From Corythucha ciliata (Eukaryota; Arthropoda; Insecta; Hemiptera; Tingidae): a DNA stretch of 64,000 nt. Below the pieces are notes generated by a model that saw only the letters and a program-made list of their open reading frames with translations, ran no database searches and was not told the origin of the DNA. The translations under genes and the position numbers were made by a program. This document shows, one piece after another, positions 1-10,555 of the stretch. The stretch spans positions 64,236,926 through 64,300,925 of the forward strand of contig CM075942.1 in NCBI GenBank assembly GCA_038030265.1, given 5' to 3'. Numbering within the stretch: the stretch's first letter is position 1; each line of letters opens with the position of its first letter.

Positions 1-1265
1 CTAGTGCTTGTATAGATAAACTAGCTCACATTTTGGATAACATGGGTGCTGCGTCAGCCAGAGCTCAAGGCCTTCTCAAGGCAATTACAAGCTGGGAGAA
101 ACTTAGAAACTCCAACCATGTAGTGTACCTTCTCGTAGATATAGATGAAGCGAAGTAAGTCATAATTCTAAGCCACGCGTTTCATTCAGCCTTGAAGATG
201 TTTTTCCGAATCATTGTTTTATTGCGTATTGATTTCATTTAAAACAGCGAAAATAATTCAGTGATTGGTCTACTGAAAATGGGAAAGAAACGTCTGTACG
301 TATTTGATGAGTGCGGTGAGTGTCACGAAATCGAAGCGATGTGCGTTTTGGATTTCTACGTTCACGAGTCGAAGCAAAGAATGGGTTGTGGCAAAAAACT
401 ATTTGAGCACATGCTATTGGTTGGTTCATACCTACTCTGGTGTTTCAATTTAAACTTGAAAATTATCTCTCGCCGTAGGAGGAAAGTGTAACTCCAGAGC
501 AATTGGCTATCGATCGTCCTTCCGAAAAGTTTTTATTCTTCCTTCAAAAACATTACGGGCTCAGTAAAGCGATTCAGCAAACGAATAACTTTGTTGTGTT
601 TCGTGGTTTCTTCCCAGAAAAGTCGTTCGACAAAATCGGTAATAACTTTTTTCGTTTTAATAATGTTTCACACGCTCTGAACGATCCAAGTACATATTGT
701 TTATCCAGATCATGATTCTCCGTTGAGCCGGTCGAGAAACCTCAATACTTCGGCGAACTCGTCCTTAAGGTATCGCCTTCCAAAAATAATTTCATAACCA
801 ATTGCTTGGTAGTAACAATAAAAGAAGGCTATTAAAATAATACCTGCAGAAGCTTTCATTTATTAGCTAATTACTCAAAATTGTTAGTGCCTCATTAATT
901 GTTCATTAACAACGTCTCTCTCCTTGAAAATAGTTCGCCGGGAAATATAACGTATAACGGGCGCCACACTGCTCAAAAACCTGAGTCAACTGTGGGAAAG
1001 GTAAATAATGCTTGGCTTTCATCCTATTCATGCTAGAACCGATCAGCTTCTTATTTGTTTCAAAGTCACTAAGATTCTCTCGTTTTCTGAAGTAGTGCAT
1101 GCAATAACAAGTTAACGTGAATATAATTTTTTAGTTTTCCAATTCCCCCTTTTTTGGTCGGATTTTAATGCGATTTCGTTTTCAGATAATCCATTCCATC
1201 TAGAAGAGTTTCGTACGAGACCCACTGGACATCGAGTACCGTCTGAGCTCTTGTCGCACCATTAA
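1..1265 (+). CDS. ATAT1: Alpha-tubulin N-acetyltransferase (3' part, four exons seen)
   Basis: This enzyme acetylates Lys40 of alpha-tubulin inside microtubules, using acetyl-CoA. The gene enters from the left edge, so the N-terminus is missing. Proposed coding exons are 3-154 (reading frame starting at base 3), 248-419, 479-638 and 1186-1265, all with GT-AG introns and compatible phases. Family landmarks are clear: [10 protein letters not shown] in the first exon; [10 protein letters not shown], the [10 protein letters not shown] core with the conserved Cys, and the acetyl-CoA loop QRMGCG in the second; [11 protein letters not shown] with the conserved Asp, and [10 protein letters not shown], in the third. 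The last exon (reading DNPFHLEEF from its split first codon and ending SELLSHH-stop) is inferred only from splice sites and phase; without it, exon 3 would run on to a stop at 713-715. The catalytic core is intact. The tail is short compared with vertebrate ATAT1. Confidence 0.9.
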
Positions 1266-1989
1266 AAGTATTAATTTGTACTTTTTATATACACAAAGTT
1301 TCACAAGCTATTTATTTTTATTAATTTTAGTTAGTTTAAGCGCACACGAACCAAAGATTGCCTTTAATCGTTAATTTTTTTGCCGAACTGCAAGGAAAAA
1401 AGAATCCGAATCTTACTTATAGCGGGTTTTGAACTTCGAGAATTGTCAATGTAAATTACCAATGTGTAATGCACCTTTCTCGTTTCCGCCCGGTGCTCAT
1501 TGGTCGCTCTCTAGGCTCTTCAGTGCATGAGCTCTTAGCAAGCAAAGAAGATATTACTCAGTCGGGAGTGAAGTAGCTGAGACATGGTCTTGTCCTTATA
1601 CATTCCTTTTTCTTGAAAAATAATAACGTGATCTCGATTTTGTTAATTTTTTTAAAGCTTTTATTAATTTATTAAATATCAGTAATACGCAAGCGTACTC
1701 ATCTGTGATGTATTTCCTAACCAGAGCTCTAAATGAGCCCATCATTAAATTAAAATTTTAAAAAACGCGGTTGTATCAACACTACATAATTTAAATGATT
1801 TATAAAACAATTTGTGATAATTTTTTACTAATGTTTTCGTTGGTTTGCTTTGTCTTAAAATGTTTGTTATTAATTTATTTGGAAATAATTTATTTAATTA
1901 AAAAAAGGTGTGGTGTTGAATTTTGTTTGATTTTTAACATATACTACCGGTGTGCAGTGCCGGCCTTGGACATTTGGCACTCCAGGGCG
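1266..1989. other. AT-rich spacer downstream of ATAT1
   Basis: No coding exon or structured repeat was recognised. An ATTAAA overlaps the ATAT1 stop codon, but it is too close to be a confident polyadenylation signal. Confidence 0.5.
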
Positions 1990-2580
1990 AATCTTTCACC
2001 AGCGCCCCCATGAAGCCACAAAAGCGCTATCTGAAAGCGCGAAAGTTGAGATCATTCGCGCCTTCTGGTGGTAAATTTGAGGCTAAAATAGAGAAAATAC
2101 GCTGATCCCCAGTTTTGTTAGGTTCTTAATGCGGATTTAAAGATAAGAAGGCGCACTAATATGATGTTCTTGAGGCAAGTAGGTACGCAGCACAAAGTTG
2201 GGAAAAAGCGCTAATATTCGTGGCTAAAATCGTGAAAAAGAGTTCATTCGCGGTATCTGGATAAAACTTCCAGACCGAAATTGAAAAGAAATCGCTGATT
2301 CGCCACTTCGCTGTGGCTAAAATGAAAAAAAAGCGCTAATCTGCTGTTATTTGGTAAAATTGATACGTGTGCTCCGATTTTTGCTTTCTTGGAAGCAGAA
2401 AAAGAAAAAAACAAACAAAGAGCAAGAAAAACCGCTAATTCAGTGCGAAAATTGAGAAAAATTGCTAATTCACAACTCAAAAATAAAAAAATCGCCCATT
2501 CGCGGAAACAAAAGAGAAAAGCCGCTAATTCACAGTTAAATTTGCGAAAAACGCTAATTCGCGACTTTAATACGTTTTAA
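1990..2580. repeat. Minisatellite-like array, family A (about 30-35 bp unit)
   Basis: A degenerate unit recurs with the words GCTAATTCGCGG, CTAAAATTGAG and AAAAAGCGC. The same family occurs at about 5510-5640, 24600-24960, 33950-34300, 41440-42600, 45780-46600, 53750-54560 and 63770-64000, in both orientations. Open frames across it are by-products of its base composition. Confidence 0.8.
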
Positions 2581-3558
2581 TACGATATTTCTCTTCCTTT
2601 CGTTCTTTTCGCCTAGCTTGCCCGTCGCAATTAATGCAATTAACGTTTACTCTCCCCGCATATTCTCTAAAATGAGAAGAGAGCAGGAAGAGAAAAAGGG
2701 AGAAGAAGTGAATGTTAGGAGTAAATCTAATTATTTCTTTACCGTGGGATAATGGGCAGTCTGTGTTATGGCCGAGTGGTGCTGGGAAAATTGCTAAAAT
2801 GGCGGGCCTCAGGTTGCGGAGAAGGGCAGAGAAAGCAAAGTAGGATTTTGGGAGAACCCATTTTACGTGTATATACAAGACCAAAAAAAAAGAGAGACCC
2901 TTTTTTCTCAATTTATTCAAAATTGTTTCATGACATTCAGGGGAACTGAAAATACATCGAATTCTCGGGGGTGCTGTAAAACTTACAATTAGTTTAATAG
3001 TTTCCCGGAAAGAGCCGATAACTACTTAATATGCAAGAAAAGTCCTGTTAATTCTGTTTTTGGTGAAATTCATGCAGATTCCATGTCATTAAAATACTGT
3101 AAGAAAAAAAAAAACTTCGTCTACAAATTGGAGTCAACGTTATAAGGGAAGAGTTATTGGGTTAGTTGCTCTTTCTCATGCCGTTCTTCATCCCATCGAC
3201 GTCCAATATTCTCATAACTGAATTACGGAAGGTCACGACATGGGTCTTTTATTGAACAAGCTTCTTTATTTCCGATTATTCACGGAGCTATCGTTGTAAA
3301 TTAGAGTTTTACCGTGCTGACAAATTCAGGCAGTCACCTATAAATTATAATACTCCTGACCGTGATGAGCTTGATAAATCAATGACGTGATAATATCTTG
3401 GTTTCAAAAATGTCAAGCCCGTTTTTCAAAAAATAAAAAAAATATGCAGTCGTATTGTTTTTGAGACGACCCGTAAGAATCGCTCAAAAAATTAATATTT
3501 CCTCTACGGTAAGAACAATGTAACTCTAACTCTTCCTCTTCCACTCGTCAGAAGAACG
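2581..3558. other. Spacer with no recognised gene
   Basis: Short open frames on both strands have no recognisable similarity or splice context. Nothing supportable was seen. Confidence 0.5.
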
Positions 3559-3585
3559 AAAAAAAAAAAAAAAAAAAAAAAAAAA
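3559..3585 (+). repeat. Poly(A) homopolymer tract, 27 bp
   Basis: A run of 27 A. It precedes, at 3593, a sequence resembling the arms of the foldback element at 4737 (both contain AGTGCATTTCATT), so it may mark the edge of a related insertion. Confidence 0.7.
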
Positions 3586-3744
3586 TTCGCTCCGGCAGCT
3601 GGCGGTCGGGAAGAGTGCATTTCATTTTGTATACGGATACCCTAAGCCGTCCCAGAAGTAGTAATGTTGAGACCATGATTTGTTTCGTTTATGTTTGACC
3701 CTCCCTCGTACTGTTTGCTGCCGGGTTTGTTTAAGCTGAACTTA

Positions 3745-4720
3745 ATGGGAATCAAAGGCTATTTCAAAATGGAATCATCACACCGAATATAATGCTTCTG
3801 GAATCAACTGGTGATTTGTAGTGATTTTTTTACCATTTCAACCCCTATTCCCCCCCCCCACCATGACCGATTTGGCCCAAATGCAATGCCGACCGGGGTC
3901 TTATGACTACTGATTTTTTTGCCAAAGCGCGTTCCGCTAAATTAATTTGTACGAGAGTTATCGTGCTAACATGGCCTCACACTTACTTCCACCCGAGGAC
4001 ATCACCTCCTCCCCCTCGACTTTTTCAAAAAATTAAAATTGGAATCAATGGCTAGTCTAACATGGAGTATACGTACCGAATATCATGCTTCTAGAATCAA
4101 CTGGTGATTTTTGGTGATTTTTTTACCATTTCAAGCCCTATTTCGCCCCCCCCCCCACCATGACCAATTTGGCCCAAATGCAATGCCGACCGGGGTCTTA
4201 TGACTACTGATTTTTTTGCCAAAGCGCGTTCCGCTAAATTAATTTGTACGAAAGTTATCGTGCTAACGTGACCACACACTTACTTCCACCCCGGGGGCAC
4301 CACCCCCTCCCCCTTGACTTTTTCAAAAAATTAAAATGGGAATCAAAGGCTAGTCTAACATGGAGTATACGTACCGAATATGATGCTTCTAGAATAAACT
4401 GGTGATTTTTAGTGATTTTTTAAACATTTCAACCCCTATGTTCCCCCCCTCCACCTTGACCGATTTGGCCCAAATGCAATACCGACCGGGATCTTATGAC
4501 TACTGATTTTTTAGATAAAGCGCGTTCTGCTAAATTAATTTCTACGAGAGTTATCGTGCTAACAAAACCGCACACTTACTTCCACCCCGGGGGCACCACC
4601 CCCTCACCCTTGACTTTTTCAAAAAATTAAAATGGGAATCAAAGGCTAGTCTAACATGGAGTATACGTACCGAATATGATGCTTCTAGAATCAACTGGTG
4701 ATTTTTAGTGATTTTTTGAC
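3745..4720. repeat. Tandem repeat with about 296-bp unit, 3.3 copies
   Basis: The marker word ATGCTTCTAGAATCAACTGG or a near copy starts at 3792, 4085, 4383 and 4679, a spacing of 293, 298 and 296 bp. Each unit also has a C-rich homopolymer, the word CGACCGGGGTCTTATGACT and a stretch around AAAGCGCGTTCCGCTAAATT. Copies 2 and 3 are much closer to each other than to copy 1. The array ends directly beside the foldback element at 4737. Confidence 0.9.
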
Positions 4721-4736
4721 GAGGCTAAAATGAAAA

Positions 4737-5135
4737 GTTCCGACAGCAGCCTGTCGGGGAAAGTGCATTTCATTCATGTGACAATCGAGTCAAACCTCAT
4801 AAGTTAGAACGATATCAATCAATTATGAATGACATTTAGGCCGTGGTATATAGAAAGTCAAAATCATAAAATCGCGTTTCTTTTTACCGCAGGCCCCTTT
4901 TTTGGCACCAACTGAGGGGGAACAAAATGATGAAAATGAAAAATGAAACAGAGTCGGTTTGGTTTCCTATACGATATGGGAAGGCGGACTCTTGTTAGAG
5001 GAGTTATTTGCAATTAAAATATTTATCCCGGCCTAAATTTCATTCATAATTGATTGATATCGTTCTAACTTATGAGGTTTGACTCGATTGTCACATGAAT
5101 GAAATGCACTTTCCCCGACAGGCTGCTGTCGGAAC
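4737..5135. mobile_element. Foldback/MITE-like element with 107-bp inverted arms
   Basis: The left arm (4737-4843) and right arm (5029-5135) are near-perfect reverse complements, starting GTTCCGACAGCAGCCTGTCG. The 185-bp centre codes for nothing obvious. A divergent copy of the arm start lies at about 3593, so the 296-bp tandem array may be the interior of a larger element covering 3593-5135. No target duplication could be set with confidence. Confidence 0.85.
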
Positions 5136-5640
5136 AAAACTTTTTTCAGATTACGTTAATTTTCAGATCAGTTAAATTAGGTTAAATGGTATGTCACTAT
5201 TTGCGGAGTGCCTGGTTCGAATCCTAAATTAAGCTGTTGCTGCAATTGCCCCCAAAATTGACTCGAGTAATGAGAAATGAACGCGCTTTCGTATGAGACC
5301 CTAGTGAACCAAATCCGTTGATATGGTAGGGGAGTTCTCGGCGGAGGGGACCTATTAAATTAACGCTATGCCTTACTGCACCAACCAATTACCAAAAAAT
5401 GTCACTGACATTGTATTTTGAGCCGTCTCTTTTATTTGAATTGCCTGCAGCCTAATAAATCTTGAGTAAAAAATCCAGAGGTGGGCCAAAAAGGGAGGAA
5501 CAAAAGCAAGCATTTAGGAAAACTGTAGTAGCAAAAATAGAGCAAAATCGCTACCATCCACGGTTCGCCGCTAAAATTAAAATAAAATGGTAATTTGCGG
5601 CTAAAATTTAGGAAAATCACTGATTCGCGGGTAAAGTGTA
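5136..5640. other. Spacer with isolated Pol III B-box match and family A units
   Basis: GGTTCGAATCC at 5214-5224 is a perfect B-box word, but no convincing A box or tRNA fold surrounds it; it may be a tRNA-derived SINE fragment. From about 5510 to 5640 a few family A units occur in inverted orientation. Confidence 0.4.
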
Positions 5641-7120
5641 CCCCCCTCCACCCTTAAAGCCAGTACTGCCTGTGTCGGTTCGTCGTCCCTGCGGGTAAAT
5701 TTCGCTACTATATGAGAGTACGGGCCCTGCTTCGACTTAAAGTAATAAATCCGCGTGACTGGTAGGGTAACAAGGAACAAGAAGAACGCAAACCCAAGAA
5801 GCCTATAACTTCAAAATTTGGCATACCAATGGTCATGTATCTTCAACTTTTCGGCTTAGAACGTGACGAACTCCAATAATTGGGCGTTTTGAAGAAGCTA
5901 GGCCAGCGATTTTTTTTCTTTCGTTTTTCTGACGTTACATATCATTACATGTTAAGGCCGAAAATGAGGGGGGGGGGGTTTGACATTTCCACAGACAAAC
6001 TGGAAAATGAGTAGGGACATCTCCGGTTGCCCTAAAACCGGTAGGACATGTCCGGGGGAAAATATAGAACGTCTGTTAGGCCTTATGACTTTCAGTCAAC
6101 ACGTCCTGCATACTTGGTCAACTTTTCATTCAACTCAGGCCGATCGAAACTATTCGATGCAGATTTACGGGACTCAATATTTTATAGAAAACCCTATACG
6201 CGAGGGCCGCAACAATGTTTTAATTTCCGGACAAATTCGCGTTATTTTTTGCGGTATTTGAGTGTGCCCCTATCCATGTTTCCTACAGTGATTTCTTTCG
6301 CTTGAGCTAGGATCTTCCGTAGACCTCAATATTTTTGCTCCAAGTCCTCTTTGGACACCGATGGATTTTTCTTTGGAATAACTGATTTTAGGTCTAATTT
6401 GACTGGACTGGACTATATGGCAACGGTACTGAGGGAACGTTTCCTCTTGGATCCGCTAGGTTTGCATAAGTTGTCGTTGCGTCACGTGACATGCCCTTCC
6501 CGCTCCATCAAATCAGAACGTTTCAGAAGGTTTGGAATTGGTTATCAGACTTTTGGTGATAAGGCATTCACAACATTTTCGGGGAATTAAGTGCTTTCGT
6601 GGAATTTGTCATTTTATTTTGATCTGCGGCTTTATCTTATCGTAGAGCAACAAGAGAGGGACCGAACTTCCTGTGAAAAGTGCAGCGTCAGTCGTGAACA
6701 CAAAACGAAAACTTCCGTCCTCCCATTGCCGTCTTCTCTTCAAACGTTTAAAAAGGTGAGTAAAAGGAACCGTCTCACAAATTTAAAAATCATTGAAGTC
6801 GTTGTTAAACTCGAATTCATTAGTAACGGGGCAACATTTTGGTTTTTTCACGACACTGAGAAATCTGTCTTCGGCTGGCTTTGTTACGTTTTGTAAGTCT
6901 AGCTTGCTCCTGAAGGTGCGCAGCAGCGTAGGCAACACTGAGAACATGATTTGATTTTATCATTTGCGTTCTGCTGTGAGATAACTCCTTCGACCTTGTC
7001 CGTGCCCCACTAAATCGCGTCATGCTCGCGCGATCTGTATAACCCACGCCACATGGTTTTTAGCGACCTCTTATGTTGTAACGTCCTCATCGGTCTATTA
7101 GCACCTGCACCGAGTGTCCT
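5641..7120 (+). promoter_or_regulatory. Upstream region of TTC27, with possible 5' UTR intron
   Basis: No coding exon was recognised. A strong donor (AAAAAG|GTGAGT, G at 6756) and an acceptor-like TATTAG ending at 7100, 20 bases before the TTC27 start, would fit a non-coding first exon spliced to the coding exon. This is inference from sequence words only. A G10 tract is at about 5968. Confidence 0.35.
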
Positions 7121-9574
7121 ATGACGGATCAAGACGGGATTGACGAGGAGGCCGCGACGCGGTGCCAGGTCCTTTTGATCAAGGGTGTCAATTTGAAGGA
7201 TTTGCCCGAACGGACGCCTTGGGTTGACAAGCTGCAAGAGGGCGACTATCGTCCGGTAATTGAATCCGAGTTTACTTTGAGTTCCCTCGAGGAAAGTTGT
7301 GATGCTGAGGACGACTTTGACCCGGTGGACCGTATTACGAAGTCCTTGGAAGATATACCCTCTAGATCCCTGATTGACCAATTGCAAGTGTTGATTGTAG
7401 GGATCAGTTGTTTGAATGCGTTCATCCAAGTCAATTGGACTGGGCCACCTTTTGAGAGAAGTACACAAGTTTATGAACGAGTTAAGAAGTTGATTCCTAG
7501 CAGTGAAGATGACTCACGCGGTGATATTCGGACGGCTCTGGGCATCGACGGTGAAGAAATAAGTGATTCAATTGAACATCCAGAACTACTTATCGTGGCT
7601 CTAGGCTTTCTAAGATGTCCGGTTTCTTTAGCGAGTCGGGAGTGGTGGCTGATGCGTACCTTATACATCTATCAGCAAATTTTAGATGAACATTCGCCGC
7701 GTCTCCATGAAGAACTATCTGAACTGAGTAAAAATGTAGAAGAAGGATGCTTTGTGCAGGAAGAGCCGGCTCTGAAAGTGATCCTTTCATTGGAGACATC
7801 GAGAATACATCTTCACTACGGGAGAGTTACCAACGCGGAAGAAAACATAAATCGAGTTCTTAATTTGTTAAACTTGGACGTTATTTTTTCCGGAGCTCTA
7901 GGAAGAAGGACTCGATACCAGCAACGTGATCTTCCACAGCTGACTATACAAATTGACGTTAAAAAAACGGAAGCTTTAGAAGACGAATCCCTAGACATCC
8001 CACCGGAAGGATCGTTTGTCAAAGATGTCCCGGTGAACGACGACGTGCGACTTGCTCAAATCGCCTATTTCAATCCGAGTGACGGGGAGATTCCGGAACT
8101 CTCGCCCATTGCACTCGCTGCTCTCATTGGTATGTTTGTGCTGAAAAAGAAAAGTGAGGCCAAGGATCCGCTTCAAAATGAAACCCTCAAGCTCATCACT
8201 TTTTGCTTGATCAGTCAACCTAAAGTCTGGTCGGTACATGCAGCAGCTCTTCTCTTCCGCTCGAGAATTGAACGAGAACATAAACGAAGCCTGGAGCGCT
8301 CTCTGCTTCAAACCCAGGAGCTGATGACCCTTTCGCAGGTCTCGGCATCTCTTCCCGATCGTTTGTATTTATTTTTTTGTAGCTTTCTTCCGCCCGCATT
8401 TAAAATTGCCTCCGAGTGCGCCTCTATACTCGTTTCCATCGGCTCGATTCAGTCAGCCCTTGACATCTACTTAAAACTACAGCTATGGGATGAGGTCATC
8501 GCTTGTTATAACCACCTCAAATTGCGGCACAAAGCGGCCGAAGTGATCCGTTCTCAAATCGCCAAAAAAGGCGAGTCCGTCAAGTTGTTGTGCTCGCTAG
8601 GCGACGCCACAGATGACGTTGCGTGCTATGATCGGGCTTGGGAGCTGTCCAACTTTCGGAGTGCTCAGGCTCAACGACATTGGGGAATGTTTTATTTCCG
8701 GCGAAAACAAAACAAAGAAGCGATTCCTCACTTGAAAATATCGCTTGAAATTAATTCACTTCAAGTGTCAATGTGGTTTCGCCTAGGGTACGCTGCCCTC
8801 ATGGAGCACCAATGGGAAGAATGTGCCGCCGCTTATAGGCGGTTTTGTGTTCTCGAACCGGACAGCTTCGAAGCTTGGAATAATCTGGCCAAAGCTTACA
8901 TTCTTCTGGAACAAAAAGAGCGAGCCTACTACGCGTTACAGGAAGCTGTCAAATGCAACTACGAAATGTGGCAAGTTTGGGACAACCTCATGGCTGTTAG
9001 CTGCGACTGTGGTGATTTTGAGGAAGTGATCCGATGCTACCACAGAATTCTCGATCTTAAAGATCGTCACATGGACGAAATGGTTCTCGAGCGCCTCTCG
9101 TCGGCCATCATCAAGAACCTAACGGACTGTCGAGACCGACCCTCTTCTCAACTCCGTAAAAAGGCTCTCGAGTTGTTCGGGCGCATCACGAGTAAGACTA
9201 TGGGAAACGCGACAATCTGGCAACTTTACGCTGAACTGACAAGATCTATCGAGGAGCAGACACCCATAACTAAGTCAAAAACGGCTCAGTACTATCATAA
9301 AGCCTATACGGTTGCCATTCAAGACGCAGGCAGCTTCAAGGACGTCGAGTCTCTTTCGAAACTACTTAACATCAGTCAAAAACTCGCTGAAGCTCGTTTG
9401 AATGAAGAAGGAAGTCAATCCCTCGGCTCGTTAAAACTAGCCCTGGAAAACGTCATTTCTCGAATCGATCAGCGATTGCCTGATTTCGAAGAGCTCGCGA
9501 ATGAAGAGTTTCAAAAGCATTTTAGTGAACTGAAAAACATTTTGGAAGAAGTTAAACAAAAAGTGTGTTATTAA
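7121..9574 (+). CDS. TTC27: Tetratricopeptide repeat protein 27, single exon
   Basis: This 817-residue protein is close to the family length (human about 840). Family landmarks include CLNAFIQVNWTGPPF near residue 95 and LGRRTRYQQRDLPQL near residue 262. TPR repeats follow at about residues 513-645, seen as pattern-conserved helical pairs such as WGMFYFRRKQNKEAIPHL, WFRLGYAALMEHQWEECAAA and WNNLAKAYILLEQKERA. TPR arrays bind partner proteins; the exact role of TTC27 is poorly defined. The start at 7121 is favoured because the first 60 residues already align with the family N-terminus. The reading frame has no intron, unlike the multi-exon vertebrate gene. The last codons plus stop are duplicated 80 bp downstream. 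Confidence 0.95.
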   Translation: MTDQDGIDEEAATRCQVLLIKGVNLKDLPERTPWVDKLQEGDYRPVIESEFTLSSLEESCDAEDDFDPVDRITKSLEDIPSRSLIDQLQVLIVGISCLNAFIQVNWTGPPFERSTQVYERVKKLIPSSEDDSRGDIRTALGIDGEEISDSIEHPELLIVALGFLRCPVSLASREWWLMRTLYIYQQILDEHSPRLHEELSELSKNVEEGCFVQEEPALKVILSLETSRIHLHYGRVTNAEENINRVLNLLNLDVIFSGALGRRTRYQQRDLPQLTIQIDVKKTEALEDESLDIPPEGSFVKDVPVNDDVRLAQIAYFNPSDGEIPELSPIALAALIGMFVLKKKSEAKDPLQNETLKLITFCLISQPKVWSVHAAALLFRSRIEREHKRSLERSLLQTQELMTLSQVSASLPDRLYLFFCSFLPPAFKIASECASILVSIGSIQSALDIYLKLQLWDEVIACYNHLKLRHKAAEVIRSQIAKKGESVKLLCSLGDATDDVACYDRAWELSNFRSAQAQRHWGMFYFRRKQNKEAIPHLKISLEINSLQVSMWFRLGYAALMEHQWEECAAAYRRFCVLEPDSFEAWNNLAKAYILLEQKERAYYALQEAVKCNYEMWQVWDNLMAVSCDCGDFEEVIRCYHRILDLKDRHMDEMVLERLSSAIIKNLTDCRDRPSSQLRKKALELFGRITSKTMGNATIWQLYAELTRSIEEQTPITKSKTAQYYHKAYTVAIQDAGSFKDVESLSKLLNISQKLAEARLNEEGSQSLGSLKLALENVISRIDQRLPDFEELANEEFQKHFSELKNILEEVKQKVCY

Positions 9575-9658
9575 TGTTTGAAACTGAAAAATAACGTTTA
9601 GTTGTTGAACTGAAAAACATTTTGAAAGAAGCTAAACGAAAAGTGTGTCATTAATGTT
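9526..9658 (+). repeat. Imperfect 53-bp direct repeat of the TTC27 3' end
   Basis: Bases 9526-9578 contain the last TTC27 codons, the stop and TAATGTT; 9606-9658 repeats them with about half a dozen changes, offset 80 bp. The second copy lies beyond the stop and is not translated. Confidence 0.9.
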
Positions 9659-9771
9659 AGTAATGCAAAAACATGTAAAAAATGTAAATTAAATATTTCC
9701 ATTCACTTGATAATTTTCATTTAAAGTTAATTCTGCATTTTCTTTTATTTGTCCTATTCCTCAAGATTATA

Positions 9772-10555
9772 ATGTCCGACGAGCAAAAACGAAGGGTCGT
9801 CCCTGGACCCCTCAAAAAATTGCTGAAAGCTGACATAGCAATAACCAAACAATTCTGCCGAGCGGCCGAAAGCGTGCTCCCCGAATCGAAATTTAAAAAG
9901 TATTTAAAATTTATCGAGGTAATGTAGCCTTAATTTATATGAAAGAGTATTGGAAATAAAATCTATATTGTGTTTCAGTACTCATGCCACGGATTGGCGT
10001 GGATTTTTGCCAGCTGTGCCGCGCTTTGGATGCTGTGGAACGCCAGCTTATTTCAGTCCCAAGTCAATTTTATTTTCGGTGAGTAATTCTTACTATTGAA
10101 TTGTTGCCTGCGTCATTAATAAATAATCATTTCCAGGATTACTGTTGGACATTGTCCTCGTTATGATATTGAAGGCGTTCTTCCGGAGACGTCGGCCCGG
10201 AGAGTACGACGAAAAATTCACCATTCGAGGCATTGACGTTTACTCCTTTCCTTCGGGTCACGTCTCACGATCATTTTTCGTGTGGTTTTTTTTCGCCTAC
10301 TTGGCTCCGACTCATTTTGTGCTGAAATTGGCCATTCTAGCTTGGGCAGTCGCCGTCGCCTATTCAAGAGTCGCTCTAAGGCGTCACCATCTGTTGGACG
10401 TTGTTGCCGGAATCATATTGGGGCTCGCTGAAGGTTGTCTAATGTCATTTTTATGGCTCAGTGGGCCAACAGCTGCTTGGATTGTTTCTTTTCTGACGGA
10501 AGAGGCACTTAACCTAGACGGCCTTCAGGATGGTGGAGAATTGGATGTGAACTAG
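9772..10555 (+). CDS. PLPP6: Phospholipid phosphatase 6-like PAP2 enzyme, three exons
   Basis: A membrane lipid phosphatase of the PAP2 superfamily; the vertebrate relative dephosphorylates presqualene, farnesyl and related diphosphates at the ER or nuclear envelope. Exons are 9772-9918, 9979-10078 and 10137-10555, giving 221 residues with all phases closing. The three PAP2 motifs are complete: K95-(6)-R102-P103 in KAFFRRRRP, P121-S-G-H124, and S159-R160-(5)-H166-(3)-D170 in SRVALRRHHLLD. Hydrophobic segments lie at about 52-73, 76-94, 129-142, 145-160 and 168-190. The N-terminal tail is shorter than in vertebrates. The gene starts about 200 bp after TTC27 on the same strand. No clear AATAAA was pinned down. 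Confidence 0.93.

Noticed and set aside
7010..8311. Several minus-strand frames across TTC27
   Set aside because: All are shadows of the clearly homologous + strand gene.
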